Below are positions 1 to 6,473 of a DNA stretch of 11,383 nt, piece after piece (within the stretch, counting starts at the first letter, position 1; every line of letters starts with the position of its first letter). Under the pieces are notes generated by a model. It was given only the letters and a program-made list of their open reading frames with translations, was not told the DNA's origin and searched no databases. A program made the translations under genes and the position numbers. This DNA comes from Methylococcales bacterium (GTDB taxonomy: Bacteria > Pseudomonadota > Gammaproteobacteria > Methylococcales > Methylomonadaceae), in NCBI GenBank assembly GCA_009692395.1, contig SHZG01000066.1, positions 1 through 11,383 on the forward strand, given 5' to 3'.

Positions 1-76
1 CCGTTGCATTGCGTCCTGACTTGCCAATCTGGTTACTTTTACAGAATGGACAGGTGATTTCTTGGTAGCAGCTCAT
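1..76 (-). CDS. IS1-family transposase, N-terminal fragment (cut by window edge)
   Basis: Reading the minus strand from the ATG at 76 gives 25 residues beginning MSCYQEITCPFCKSNQIGKS and then running off the window. The CPFC pair (residues 9-12) followed by a short GKSGR-type basic stretch resembles the N-terminal zinc-finger of IS1-family InsA-like proteins (known pattern: CPxC...GxxxxGxQRYxCxxC). The second CxxC of the finger would lie outside the window. The protein would bind the element's ends and catalyse transposition. An A-rich stretch just upstream (AAAAGA) could serve as a weak ribosome-binding site. The family call rests on a short motif, so another zinc-finger transposase family remains possible. 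Confidence 0.6.
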   Translation of the reverse strand, partial: MSCYQEITCPFCKSNQIGKSGRNAT

Positions 77-149
77 AAGGTCTTTTAGGTAAATGTGATT
101 TTATTCTGCCCGTGATTTTAATCTATCATCACAGATTTAACCCACTACC
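1..149 (-). mobile_element. Probable terminal part of an IS1-family element
   Basis: The partial transposase (1-76) is preceded by a short leader. The likely outer end of the element is at about 149, where the minus strand reads GGTAGTGGGTTAAATC. A GGTRRTG-like start is typical of IS1-family ends (family knowledge). The reading frame of the small gene at 137-298 runs into this point and stops 11 bases later, which fits an insertion. The other end, its inverted repeat and the target duplication lie outside the window, so the boundary is an inference. Confidence 0.4.
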
Positions 150-298
150 GATAATTCAACTGAAGTACCATCAAATTTAATTAACCATCCGCGATCAGAC
201 TGCAATTGATAGCGATCTGATACTTGAATACTATTTGTAATCGCATCATCTAATGCGGAGATAGTTTGCGTTAGAGGAACCGCTATATAAATTGCCAT
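137..298 (-). CDS. Small hypothetical protein, apparently truncated by the IS
   Basis: This 53-residue minus-strand frame starts MAIYIAVPLTQTISALDDAI and contains a RGWLIKFDGTSVELS segment. It has a regular protein-like mix of hydrophobic and polar residues. An in-frame TAG lies about 60 bases upstream of the ATG, so this is the only ATG start. No good Shine-Dalgarno is visible. I do not recognise the family. The last three residues (VVG) and the stop codon lie inside what looks like the end of the neighbouring IS1-type element. The native protein was therefore probably longer, and its 3' part would be on the far side of the element. Function unknown. Confidence 0.45.
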   Translation of the reverse strand: MAIYIAVPLTQTISALDDAITNSIQVSDRYQLQSDRGWLIKFDGTSVELSVVG

Positions 299-399
299 AT
301 TAACGAATATCTGATTGATAACATTATCTATCTAAACAGTATAGGCTATTTAATGCTTTTCTTCTAATCCTACCTAACCAACAAAAAATACCCTTTGTC

Positions 400-446
400 T
401 CGTTCCCAAGCTCTGGCTTGAGAATATCTACTTTCAAGCTCTGCTT
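400..446. repeat. Intergenic palindrome with a degenerate second copy
   Basis: A hairpin at 403-424 has arms TTCCCAAGC and GCTTGAGAA with one mismatch and the loop TCTG. A second, decayed copy of its core (CAAGCTCTG-CTT) follows at 435-446, 28 bases after the first. The palindrome resembles, but is not identical to, the GTTCCAA...TTGGAAC hairpin at 1116-1144. No gene function is suggested. Confidence 0.5.
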
Positions 447-459
447 ACTCTGACCCTAT

Positions 460-928
460 ATGTCGAAAATTCGCTTTATTATTACAGATTATCTAATCCG
501 CGTGTTAGAAGACGTTTAAAAATTGGACTGTCGGTCTACGGTTGCATCATTCTACTTTGCGTATTATTTAAGATCAGCTATGACACTGGTTACTTTAATG
601 CAGAGGCATTAAAACGAGAAAACACGCACAATTATCCACGACTCATCCCGTACTCACCACAGAAAAAGCCAGATAAATTGTTTCAGGTGCATTAAAAGAA
701 GACCCCAGTAATCCGCAAACACTGGTTAGCCAATTGATAGATAATAATCAGCATTTTGCCATTATTATGATTGAAAAAAATAAAATAAAACAAATCGCTT
801 ATATTGTTGATCTGCGTTTATTTTTTGTCGGTAATTTATTAAATGCCGAAGGCTATAATCTAACCGAAGGCATGGAAAATCAATATGATATTAAGCGTGA
901 AAATTATAATAATGGCTCAGTAAAATAA
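460..928 (+). pseudogene. Frameshifted gene for a small membrane protein, unknown function
   Basis: Coding-like sequence passes through three frames. An ATG at 460 opens MSKIRFIITDYLIRV in one frame. The next frame is open to a TAA at 693 and encodes a basic stretch (RVRRRLK), one membrane segment (IGLSVYGCIILLCVLFKI) and a polar region ending PQKKPDK. A third frame, open from 677 to the TAA at 926-928, continues IVSGALKEDPSNPQTLVSQ and ends RENYNNGSVK. Restoring one A in the A run at 675-677 would join the last two frames smoothly as PDK-IVSGALKEDP. The middle frame has no ATG, GTG or TTG start, so the N-terminus probably needs another shift near 490-500. The product would be an anchored protein of about 155 residues with one N-terminal helix. 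I do not recognise the family. A TTG at 734 could start the last part alone, but no ribosome-binding site supports this. Confidence 0.5.
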
Positions 929-936
929 TACAGCGC

Positions 937-1019
937 GTAGGTTGGAGTGAGGTACGAACCTCAACAAAAACAAGCAACTGTGTAAATGTTGGGGTTCACT
1001 ATCGCTCACCCCAACCTAC
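937..1019. repeat. GTAGGTTGG-family palindromic repeat, copy A
   Basis: An 83-base element with nested inverted arms. The outer arms are 937-951 (GTAGGTTGGAGTGAG) and 1005-1019 (CTCACCCCAACCTAC). The inner arms are 956-965 (GAACCTCAAC) and 988-997 (GTTGGGGTTC). A long cruciform or RNA hairpin is possible. It shares its termini with the elements at 10205-10281 and 10967-11081 and has no coding capacity, so it looks like a small non-autonomous palindromic element. Confidence 0.8.
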
Positions 1020-1080
1020 AAAACAAAAGTCGGTGTATACTAACGTGTAACCCAACTTTTTTATTTATGGCAGGGCAATA

Positions 1081-1146
1081 ATGAACATACAAACACTTTA
1101 CGACAGCGACTTTTCATCGTTCCAACGCAAAGCATTGGAACGATAG
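1081..1146 (+). other. Possible remnant of a DUF29-like gene start
   Basis: A 21-codon frame begins MNIQTLYDSDFSS and stops at a TAG within a palindromic repeat. The LYDxDF start resembles the N-terminus of DUF29 proteins (family knowledge: LYDRDFYAW), which are common in cyanobacteria and sulfur bacteria. A weak GCAGGG lies about 9 bases upstream of the ATG. The similarity is short and could be chance; it may be the leftover 5' end of a gene interrupted by the repeat. Confidence 0.2.
1116..1144. repeat. Short palindrome (ATCGTTCCAA / TTGGAACGAT)
   Basis: Perfect 10-base arms at 1116-1125 and 1135-1144 enclose a further GC/GC pair and an AAA loop. It resembles the intergenic hairpin at 400-424. 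It lies on the distal side of the rpmG terminator and has no T-tract of its own, so it is more likely an interspersed repeat than a terminator. Confidence 0.55.
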
Positions 1147-1180
1147 GTGAAGATAAATCCGCACCTACACATTCAAAACA

Positions 1181-1213
1181 AAAAAAGCCACAGTCAAAAA
1201 CTGTGGCTTTTTT
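1181..1213 (-). terminator. Rho-independent terminator of rpmB-rpmG
   Basis: The arms AGCCACAGT (1186-1194) and ACTGTGGCT (1200-1208) pair perfectly around a 5-base loop. They are flanked by an A run on one side and a T run on the other, so the signal could work in both directions. It begins about 30 bases past the rpmG stop codon in the minus-strand direction. Confidence 0.9.
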
Positions 1214-1244
1214 TAAGCAACCGAAAAAAGGTTTATCCAGAGGA

Positions 1245-1400
1245 TTACTTGATTTTAGCTTCTTTATAAATAACGTGCTTACGAACAACGGGATCAAATT
1301 TTTTGATTTCCATTTTGGTAGGCATGGTTTTTTTGTTTTTAGTCGTGGTGTAAAAATGACCTGTGCCTTCGCTAGAGATCAATTTAATTTTATCGCGCAT
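1245..1400 (-). CDS. rpmG: 50S ribosomal protein L33
   Basis: This 51-residue protein starts MRDKIKLISSEGTGHFYTTT and ends KEAKIK, which is the full normal length and pattern for bacterial L33, a small basic protein of the large subunit near the E site. It lacks the two CxxC pairs of the zinc-binding form, so it is the zinc-independent version. The start is the ATG at 1400, preceded by an AAGGGG ribosome-binding site at 1408-1413. It follows rpmB by 12 bases in the same direction, the usual rpmB-rpmG pairing, and is followed by a strong terminator. The frame opened at 1297 on this strand and the plus-strand frame at 1203 are shadows. Confidence 0.97.
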   Translation of the reverse strand: MRDKIKLISSEGTGHFYTTTKNKKTMPTKMEIKKFDPVVRKHVIYKEAKIK

Positions 1401-1412
1401 GATGTTATCCCC

Positions 1413-1649
1413 TTAGACCTTTTGACCGCTTTTACGCAAATCCGCTAATACTGCGTCTATGCCGTTTTTATCAATAATACGCATTGCTTTAGTTGAAACG
1501 CGCAGACGTACCCAACGATTTTCGCTTTCCACCCAAAAACGGTGGTGTTGCAAATTAGGAAGGAAACGTCTTTTAGTTCTGTTGTTTGCGTGTGATACGT
1601 TGTTACCTGTGACAGGACGTTTGCCTGTTACTTCACATACTCTGGACAT
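1413..1649 (-). CDS. rpmB: 50S ribosomal protein L28
   Basis: This 78-residue protein begins MSRVCEVTGKRPVTGNNVSH and contains the family pattern NRTKRRFLPNLQ and RVSTKAMRIIDKNGI. Length and sequence are as expected for gammaproteobacterial L28, a structural protein of the large ribosomal subunit. I chose the ATG at 1649 over the in-frame ATG 8 codons upstream, because L28 normally starts MSRVC and an AGAGG site (1656-1660) sits 6 bases before this ATG. It is the first gene of the rpmB-rpmG operon and is preceded by a good promoter. Confidence 0.98.
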   Translation of the reverse strand: MSRVCEVTGKRPVTGNNVSHANNRTKRRFLPNLQHHRFWVESENRWVRLRVSTKAMRIIDKNGIDAVLADLRKSGQKV

Positions 1650-1694
1650 GATTAACCTCTTTATAGTGTGCATAGATTCAAAATTTAGCCAAAC

Positions 1695-1723
1695 TTTATA
1701 CCAAAAAAACGTGTTAAAGTAAA
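1695..1723 (-). promoter_or_regulatory. Sigma-70-type promoter of rpmB-rpmG
   Basis: On the minus strand, TTTACT (1723-1718) and TATAAA (1700-1695) are separated by exactly 17 bases. Transcription would start near 1688, giving a leader of about 39 bases before rpmB. The spacing and a near-consensus -10 make this a good candidate; it has not been tested. Confidence 0.6.
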
Positions 1724-1777
1724 TGTTTCTGTCTGAGTCTACGCATATTCAGTTGCTGGCATCGTCAATCAATAAAG

Positions 1778-1806
1778 AGAGGACGATTTATTTAATCGCA
1801 TCCTCT
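1778..1806. other. Inverted repeat between divergent promoters
   Basis: The arms AGAGGACGATT (1778-1788) and AATCG..TCCTCT (1794-1806) pair over 11 positions with a 2-base bulge and a 5-base loop. There is no T run, so it is not a terminator. It lies between the rpmB promoter and the proposed gshB promoter, where an operator might sit, but no known regulator site is recognised. The remainder of 1650-1904 shows no gene. Confidence 0.35.
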
Positions 1807-1816
1807 GTAAACGAAA

Positions 1817-1845
1817 CTGTCAAATTTTAACAATTCCATTAAAAT
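1817..1845 (+). promoter_or_regulatory. Possible promoter of the gshB-pyrC' operon
   Basis: CTGTCA (1817-1822) and TAAAAT (1840-1845) are 17 bases apart, matching consensus at 4 of 6 and 5 of 6 positions. A start near 1852 would give a leader of about 53 bases. A small palindrome (CCATTAAAATGG, 1836-1847) overlaps the -10. In AT-rich DNA such matches also occur by chance. Confidence 0.35.
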
Positions 1846-1904
1846 GGTCAGCCTGATAACACAAAGCACTTTAATACTACACTGCCAACACCATCGGAAC
1901 CCTA

Positions 1905-2852
1905 ATGCCTATTAAACTCGGTATGGTCATGGACTCTATAGCCCATATCAATATAAAAAAAGACACCAGCTTTGCTATGTTACTGGAAGCCCAAGCACGC
2001 GGTTGGGAATTGCATTACATGGAATTAAATGATTTATTTCTCAGAAATGGCATTGCTTATGCTCGCACGCGCACGCTAAAAGTTCAGCGTGATGCTCAGC
2101 AGTGGTATCAGTTTATTGATGCACAAGATATTCCATTGCATGAATTACAAGTCATTCTGATGCGTAAAGATCCGCCGTTTAATCAAGAATTTATTTACGC
2201 GACTTATTTATTGGAACGTGCGGAAAGTATGGGAGCTTATGTCGTTAATAAGCCGCAATCGTTGCGTGATGCTAATGAAAAATTATTTACTGCGTGGTTT
2301 CCACAATGTTGCGCAGAAACCTTAGTGACTAGAGAACCAAAACGGATTAGGGATTTTTTACTTGAACAAGGCGAAATTATTTTAAAACCGCTGGATGGTA
2401 TGGGCGGCACGTCTATTTTTCATATTCGTCAGAATGATCCCAATATCAGCGTTATTTTAGAAACCATGACGGAATACAATAGCCGCTACATCATGGCGCA
2501 AAAATATTTACCGCAAATTAAAGACGGCGATAAACGTATTTTAATGGTCAATGGAGAACCTGTGCCTTACTGTTTAGCGCGTATTCCCGCCCAAGGTGAA
2601 ACGCGTGGCAATTTAGCCGCAGGTGGCCGCGCAGAAGGTCGTCCCTTAACGGAGAGAGACCGTTGGATTGCCAATGAAGTGGGCGCGACATTACGCGAAA
2701 AAGGGCTGATTTTTGTTGGTTTGGATGTTATAGGCGACACGCTAACGGAAATTAATGTCACTAGCCCAACGTGCGCAGTGGAGTTGGATACGCAATTTGG
2801 CTTGAATAGTTGTGGTCTATTAATGGATCATATTGAGCAAGCGATTCGTTAA
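1905..2852 (+). CDS. gshB: Glutathione synthetase
   Basis: GshB joins gamma-glutamylcysteine and glycine with ATP to make glutathione in the cytoplasm. The protein has 315 residues, close to the 316 of E. coli. The N-terminal substrate domain begins MPIKLGMVMDSIAHINIKKD. The ATP-grasp domain shows the lysine and glycine-rich loop ILKPLDGMGGTS (159-170), the RGNLAAGGR loop (234-242) and the metal-binding region LDVIGDTLTEINVTSP with D274, E282 and N284. The ATG at 1905 fits the family N-terminus, although the ribosome-binding site is weak. It opens an operon whose next gene, tonB, begins one base after its stop. This order is that of Pseudomonas PA0407-PA0406. It also implies a gshA elsewhere in the genome. 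Confidence 0.97.
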   Translation: MPIKLGMVMDSIAHINIKKDTSFAMLLEAQARGWELHYMELNDLFLRNGIAYARTRTLKVQRDAQQWYQFIDAQDIPLHELQVILMRKDPPFNQEFIYATYLLERAESMGAYVVNKPQSLRDANEKLFTAWFPQCCAETLVTREPKRIRDFLLEQGEIILKPLDGMGGTSIFHIRQNDPNISVILETMTEYNSRYIMAQKYLPQIKDGDKRILMVNGEPVPYCLARIPAQGETRGNLAAGGRAEGRPLTERDRWIANEVGATLREKGLIFVGLDVIGDTLTEINVTSPTCAVELDTQFGLNSCGLLMDHIEQAIR

Positions 2853-2853
2853 T

Positions 2854-3951
2854 ATGACTGCTCAAACCCTGCCTAATAATTCACCCGTTATGCCATCAAT
2901 GAATCCATTATGGATTGCTGTGGTTGTGGCAGTCATTGTGCATCTTGTTATCATGGTCGGTATGCAGACAGATAAGCCTATAGCACTCGTACAACCCAGT
3001 AAAAGCATCAACATTACCTTAGTCAACGCCCCCATCACAAAAGCCCCTGACAAAGCGCAGATGTTGGCAGAAGAAAATCAATTAGCCGCTAGTCAAGAGA
3101 CTATTACGCCTGAGCCAGATAAGCCAACGGTGCTTGAGGAAGTAAAGCCCATTCCAACAATGCCACCTGTTGAAAAAATTAAATCCGCGCCACCCATAAA
3201 ACCGCTTCCAAAAACGGCACTTGAAAAAGTGACACCCCTAGATCAGGAAAAACCTATTCCAAAAGTTGAGCCTGAAAAAGTTAAGCCTAAGCCTCAGGAA
3301 AAACCAGTTCCAAACGTTGAACCTGAAAAAATCAAGCCTGAACTCAAAGAAAAGCCCATTGAAAAAAGTCAGCCCGATAAAACGGAGCAGAAAATTATTG
3401 CCCAGCAAAAAGCCGAATGGAATGCAATGATGATTCCAGATGCACCGAAAGAAAAAACATTGACCAGAAAACATTCAACGATTAACACGCGAGCAGAACC
3501 ACCTCATCACGTTATAACCGCCGCTAGTTTACAACAACAAATTTCCGAAATGGGGACAGGTATACGACAACAGCCCGTCGCGGTACCGCCAACTAAAACC
3601 ACATATGTTAATCAAGTTAGTGCTAATAAATATGTCGCGGCACAATACTTGAAAGATTGGGAAACTAAAGTAGAACGCGTTGGTAATAATAATTACCCTG
3701 CCGCCGCAACGAAAGCAGGTTTTTCAGCCAGCTTAACCATGGATGTATTTATTAACGCCGATGGTAGCATTGATAATATGCGTATTACCCATTCTTCGGG
3801 CAATCCAGAGCTAGATGAACAAGCAAAAAATATCGTCCGCATGAGTGCGCCTTTTCCACCGTTACCCGAAAAATTGCGTAGTGAACTGGATGTACTGGTC
3901 ATTACACGGAGCTGGAAATTCTCAGATGAATCAGGCTTAATCACCCAATAA
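2854..3951 (+). CDS. tonB: TonB-family energy transducer
   Basis: This 365-residue protein has the TonB layout. There is a short cytoplasmic tail and one membrane helix (about 19-37, LWIAVVVAVIVHLVIMVG). A long Pro/Lys/Glu-rich periplasmic spacer follows (about 80-185), then a C-terminal TonB_C domain (about 270-362) with NNNYPAAATKAG, DVFINADGSI and SSGNPELDEQA. Such proteins carry proton-motive energy from ExbB/ExbD to outer-membrane partners. The helix keeps the functionally important His (H30), but the partner Ser four residues earlier is Ala (A26). The start is the ATG at 2854, one base past gshB. An upstream TTG at 2833 lies inside gshB and is less likely. Its position matches Pseudomonas tonB3, linked to twitching motility, so an envelope or pilus role is possible. 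No exbB/exbD is nearby. Confidence 0.9.
   Translation: MTAQTLPNNSPVMPSMNPLWIAVVVAVIVHLVIMVGMQTDKPIALVQPSKSINITLVNAPITKAPDKAQMLAEENQLAASQETITPEPDKPTVLEEVKPIPTMPPVEKIKSAPPIKPLPKTALEKVTPLDQEKPIPKVEPEKVKPKPQEKPVPNVEPEKIKPELKEKPIEKSQPDKTEQKIIAQQKAEWNAMMIPDAPKEKTLTRKHSTINTRAEPPHHVITAASLQQQISEMGTGIRQQPVAVPPTKTTYVNQVSANKYVAAQYLKDWETKVERVGNNNYPAAATKAGFSASLTMDVFINADGSIDNMRITHSSGNPELDEQAKNIVRMSAPFPPLPEKLRSELDVLVITRSWKFSDESGLITQ
3241..3342 (+). repeat. 51-base tandem repeat inside tonB spacer
   Basis: Two adjacent 51-base units (3241-3291 and 3292-3342) encode 17-residue repeats, DQEKPIPKVEPEKVKPK and PQEKPVPNVEPEKIKPE. They differ mostly by conservative or silent changes. This is a duplicated module of the periplasm-spanning Pro/Lys region and its copy number could vary between strains. 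Confidence 0.85.
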
Positions 3952-3983
3952 AGCCATCCCTAACTTTAATAATATCAAGGCAC

Positions 3984-4547
3984 ATGACCGCAGTTACTTA
4001 TCTAAATAACCAATTTATTATCGCCATGCCCAACTTGGCTGACCCGAATTTTTTTCATACGGTGACTTATCTGTGTCAACACAATGACGAGGGTGCGTTG
4101 GGCATTGTCATTAATCGTCCTATTAATATGACATTAGGCGAAGTCTTTGAACAAATGAAAATCCCTGTGACTTCTGAAAAAGCAACGCAAGCCCTCGTGT
4201 TTGCAGGTGGCCCTATGCAGCAAGAACGTGGTTTTGTACTACATACACCCAGTAGCAAATGGGATATGACGCTTGTCATATCCGATTCAATTTCCTTAAC
4301 CACCTCGCGTGATGTCATTGAAGCCATCGCGCTTGATGAAGGCCCTGAATCGTACTTAATCGCATTAGGTTATGCAGGCTGGAGTGAGGGGCAGTTAGAA
4401 CAAGAAATGCTCGCGAATGCGTGGCTCAACAGCCCTTACGGCAAACAAATTTTGTTTGACACCCCCGTAAACCTACGCTGGACTGCCGCCGCTGATGCCA
4501 TTGGCATTAATATCAATCAACTCACTATTCCTGCTGGTCATGCTTAA
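3984..4547 (+). CDS. yqgE: YqgE/AlgH family protein (UPF0301)
   Basis: This 187-residue protein matches the UPF0301 family in length and pattern: LNNQFIIAMPNLADPNFFHT at the N-terminus, EGALGIVINRP, the GGP/ERGF segment FAGGPMQQERGFVLH, and LGYAGWSEGQLEQEM. No catalytic role is established. The Pseudomonas homologue AlgH was named in connection with alginate production, but the function is unclear. The ATG at 3984 has an AAGG site a few bases upstream. It follows tonB by 32 bases and overlaps the start of ruvX by 8 bases. The yqgE-ruvX pair is conserved in many gammaproteobacteria, which suggests a linked but undefined role. Confidence 0.95.
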   Translation: MTAVTYLNNQFIIAMPNLADPNFFHTVTYLCQHNDEGALGIVINRPINMTLGEVFEQMKIPVTSEKATQALVFAGGPMQQERGFVLHTPSSKWDMTLVISDSISLTTSRDVIEAIALDEGPESYLIALGYAGWSEGQLEQEMLANAWLNSPYGKQILFDTPVNLRWTAAADAIGININQLTIPAGHA

Positions 4548-5010
4548 ACGAGATCCCTTATTAGCTAAACTCACCAGCACGACCTATTTAGGTTTTGACT
4601 TCGGTACGAAAAAAATTGGCGTTGCCGTTGGGCAAACCGACACGAGTAGCGCAAGCCCCTTACAAACTATACGCTCCATTAATCAAACGCCTAATTGGGA
4701 TGTTATCGGACAATTGATTAAAGAATGGCAACCTGTCGGTTTAGTCGTGGGCATCTCAAGACAACAAGACGGCACTGATAACCCTGTTACACCGCGTATG
4801 TTAAAATTTTGTCGGCAATTAGACGGGCGTTATGCTCTGCCTGTGTATCAGCAAGATGAAACTTTATCGACGTTTGAAGCCAAACAATTATTATTTGATG
4901 AAGTGAGTCTAGGCGCGGCTAAACTCTGGGAAGTACAAGACCAACTCGCTGCCCAACTTATTTTACAAAGTTGGTTAAATGACCGCATGACAGGAGACCG
5001 TGAGTGTTAG
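4540..5010 (+). CDS. ruvX: RNase H-fold nuclease, putative Holliday junction resolvase
   Basis: RuvX (YqgF) has an RNase H-like fold. Family members are linked to pre-16S rRNA 5' end processing and proposed as Holliday junction resolvases. The 156 residues include LGFDFGTKKIGVAVGQ with catalytic Asp D20, VVGISRQQDGTDN (the common LP is replaced by SR), QQDETLSTFEA with E107, and VQDQLAAQLILQSWL with D134. All three acidic positions are therefore present. The start is the ATG at 4540, overlapping the yqgE stop. The longer frame from 4495 lies inside yqgE and would add residues foreign to the family. It is slightly longer than E. coli YqgF (138), with an N-terminal extension of about 15 residues. 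Confidence 0.93.
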   Translation: MLKRDPLLAKLTSTTYLGFDFGTKKIGVAVGQTDTSSASPLQTIRSINQTPNWDVIGQLIKEWQPVGLVVGISRQQDGTDNPVTPRMLKFCRQLDGRYALPVYQQDETLSTFEAKQLLFDEVSLGAAKLWEVQDQLAAQLILQSWLNDRMTGDREC

Positions 5011-5504
5011 ATATACCCGAATTACTGAACAATCTGGAAACAGAACTAAAACACACTATCGCGGAAAGACAGCTAGTTGACCCATTGATGATTGGCATAC
5101 GCACAGGCGGCGTATGGATAGCCGAAGTTATGCACCAGCGGTTAGCGATTAATGCACCCTTAGGCTTATTAGACATCTCTTTTTATCGGGATGATTTGTC
5201 GCAAATTGGAATGCACCCCAATGTTAAACCCAGTCAGTTACCAACCAATATGGAAGGTCGCGACATTATTCTCATTGATGATGTGTTTTATACGGGTAGA
5301 ACCATCCGCGCCGCACTGAATGAAATTTTTGATTATGGTAGACCGCATCAAGTGATTTTTGCCGCACTGATTGAACGAGACGGCAAACAAATTCCGATCG
5401 CTCCAGATTGTGTTGGCACACGCATCACACTGGATGCAGGGCAACGCATTAACATACAAGGCCCTACGCCCCTTTCCATCGTGATAGAAACCTCTGGGAG
5501 ATAA
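5004..5504 (+). CDS. pyrR: PyrR bifunctional regulator / uracil phosphoribosyltransferase
   Basis: A 166-residue type I phosphoribosyltransferase with the PRPP loop IILIDDVFYTGRT (88-100) and IGIRTGGVWIA near the N-terminus, both typical of PyrR. The family makes UMP from uracil and PRPP. In Gram-positives it also binds pyr mRNA; in pseudomonads it has been implicated in pyrB control. The start is a GTG at 5004, overlapping the ruvX stop by 7 bases, with a clear AGGAG site at 4992-4996. It lies 3 bases before pyrB. No attenuator hairpin fits in that gap, so any control of pyrB by this protein would have to act elsewhere, for example at an upstream promoter. Confidence 0.95.
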   Translation: MLDIPELLNNLETELKHTIAERQLVDPLMIGIRTGGVWIAEVMHQRLAINAPLGLLDISFYRDDLSQIGMHPNVKPSQLPTNMEGRDIILIDDVFYTGRTIRAALNEIFDYGRPHQVIFAALIERDGKQIPIAPDCVGTRITLDAGQRINIQGPTPLSIVIETSGR

Positions 5505-5507
5505 GCC

Positions 5508-6473
5508 ATGACGCATAATATACAGCTAAACTCAGAAGGAAAACTGAAACATTTTTTAACCATTGAAGGCTTTGATAAAGCCCTGTTGACTGAAATTCTC
5601 GATACCGCCGCGTCCTTTGTTAATCCAGTCGATGGGCAGATTAAAAAAGTACCATTATTACGCGGCAAAACCATCGTTAATTTATTCTTTGAAAACAGCA
5701 CCCGCACACGCACCACCTTTGAATTAGCGGCAAAACGTTTATCGGCGGATGTGTTAAATATGAATATTGCGACCTCGGCAACATCGAAAGGTGAAAGCCT
5801 GCTTGATACGATTCGCAACCTCGAAGCCATGTTTGTTGATATGTTTGTGGTGCGTCATGCGATGAGCGGCGCGGCACATTTTATTGCACAGCAAACTGCG
5901 CCGCATATCAGCGTTATTAATGCAGGGGATGGACAACACGCACACCCGACACAAGCTATGCTGGATATGTTTACCATCCGTCAGCACAAAGCGGATTTTT
6001 CTAAGTTACGCGTTGCTATTATTGGTGACATTCTGCATTCACGCGTGGCACGGTCTGAAATTCAAGCCTTAAATACCTTGGGTGTCGCTGAAGTGCGGGT
6101 TATCGCACCGAAAACGTTACTGCCTGCTAAAGTTGAAACCTTAGGCGTAACTGTGTCGCATAATCTGACCGAAGGGCTACAAGATATGGATGTTGTCATG
6201 ATGTTACGCCTACAAAAAGAGCGCATGATCTCTGCCCTACTCCCCAATGAAAACGAATATTTTAAATGTTTCGGCCTCACCGAAGAAAAACTTAAAATTG
6301 CTAAACCCGATGCTATCGTTATGCACCCCGGCCCTATTAATCGCGGCGTAGAAATTGATTCTAAAGTCGCTGACGGTAAGCAATCAGTTATTTTGCAACA
6401 AGTCAGTAATGGTATCGCCGTGCGTATGGCGATTATGGCAATGGCAATGCAGCACAACGGAGCAATGGCATGA
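5508..6473 (+). CDS. pyrB: Aspartate carbamoyltransferase catalytic chain
   Basis: PyrB condenses carbamoyl phosphate with aspartate, the first committed step of pyrimidine synthesis. The 321 residues carry the carbamoyl-phosphate motif FENSTRTRTTFE (STRTRT at 64-69), the SKGES loop (93-97), HAHPTQAMLDMF (144-155) and the C-terminal HPGPINRGVEID. The ATG at 5508 follows a GGGAG site. Its stop overlaps the pyrC' start in an ATGA junction. There is no pyrI regulatory chain. Together with pyrC', this matches the Pseudomonas-type ATCase, where PyrB and an inactive dihydroorotase-like chain form a dodecamer. An N-terminal extension in that class carries regulatory sites. Confidence 0.97.
   Translation: MTHNIQLNSEGKLKHFLTIEGFDKALLTEILDTAASFVNPVDGQIKKVPLLRGKTIVNLFFENSTRTRTTFELAAKRLSADVLNMNIATSATSKGESLLDTIRNLEAMFVDMFVVRHAMSGAAHFIAQQTAPHISVINAGDGQHAHPTQAMLDMFTIRQHKADFSKLRVAIIGDILHSRVARSEIQALNTLGVAEVRVIAPKTLLPAKVETLGVTVSHNLTEGLQDMDVVMMLRLQKERMISALLPNENEYFKCFGLTEEKLKIAKPDAIVMHPGPINRGVEIDSKVADGKQSVILQQVSNGIAVRMAIMAMAMQHNGAMA

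Noticed and set aside
675..695. Programmed ribosomal frameshift at the A run
   Set aside because: The run is only AAA with no slippery heptamer or downstream structure, and the N-terminal part also lacks a proper start in frame.
734..928. A separate 64-residue plus-strand gene starting at TTG
   Set aside because: No ribosome-binding site, and coding-like sequence continues upstream in the same frame to 677 and in another frame before that; better seen as the 3' part of a frameshifted gene.
1650..1904. Riboswitch upstream of gshB
   Set aside because: The leader is short and no known riboswitch core is recognisable; only simple inverted repeats are seen.
2833..2853. TTG start for tonB inside gshB
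   Set aside because: The ATG at 2854 directly follows the gshB stop and gives a normal TonB N-terminus.
4495..4539. Longer ruvX start
   Set aside because: The extra 15 codons lie within the yqgE C-terminus and are foreign to the family; the ATG at 4540 overlapping the yqgE stop is more likely.
5505..5507. PyrR-binding attenuator before pyrB
   Set aside because: Only 3 bases lie between pyrR and pyrB and no terminator/antiterminator structure is visible.
5348..5830. 160-residue minus-strand frame overlapping pyrR and pyrB
   Set aside because: It is antisense to two clear genes with full family motifs and has no family features or ribosome-binding site itself.
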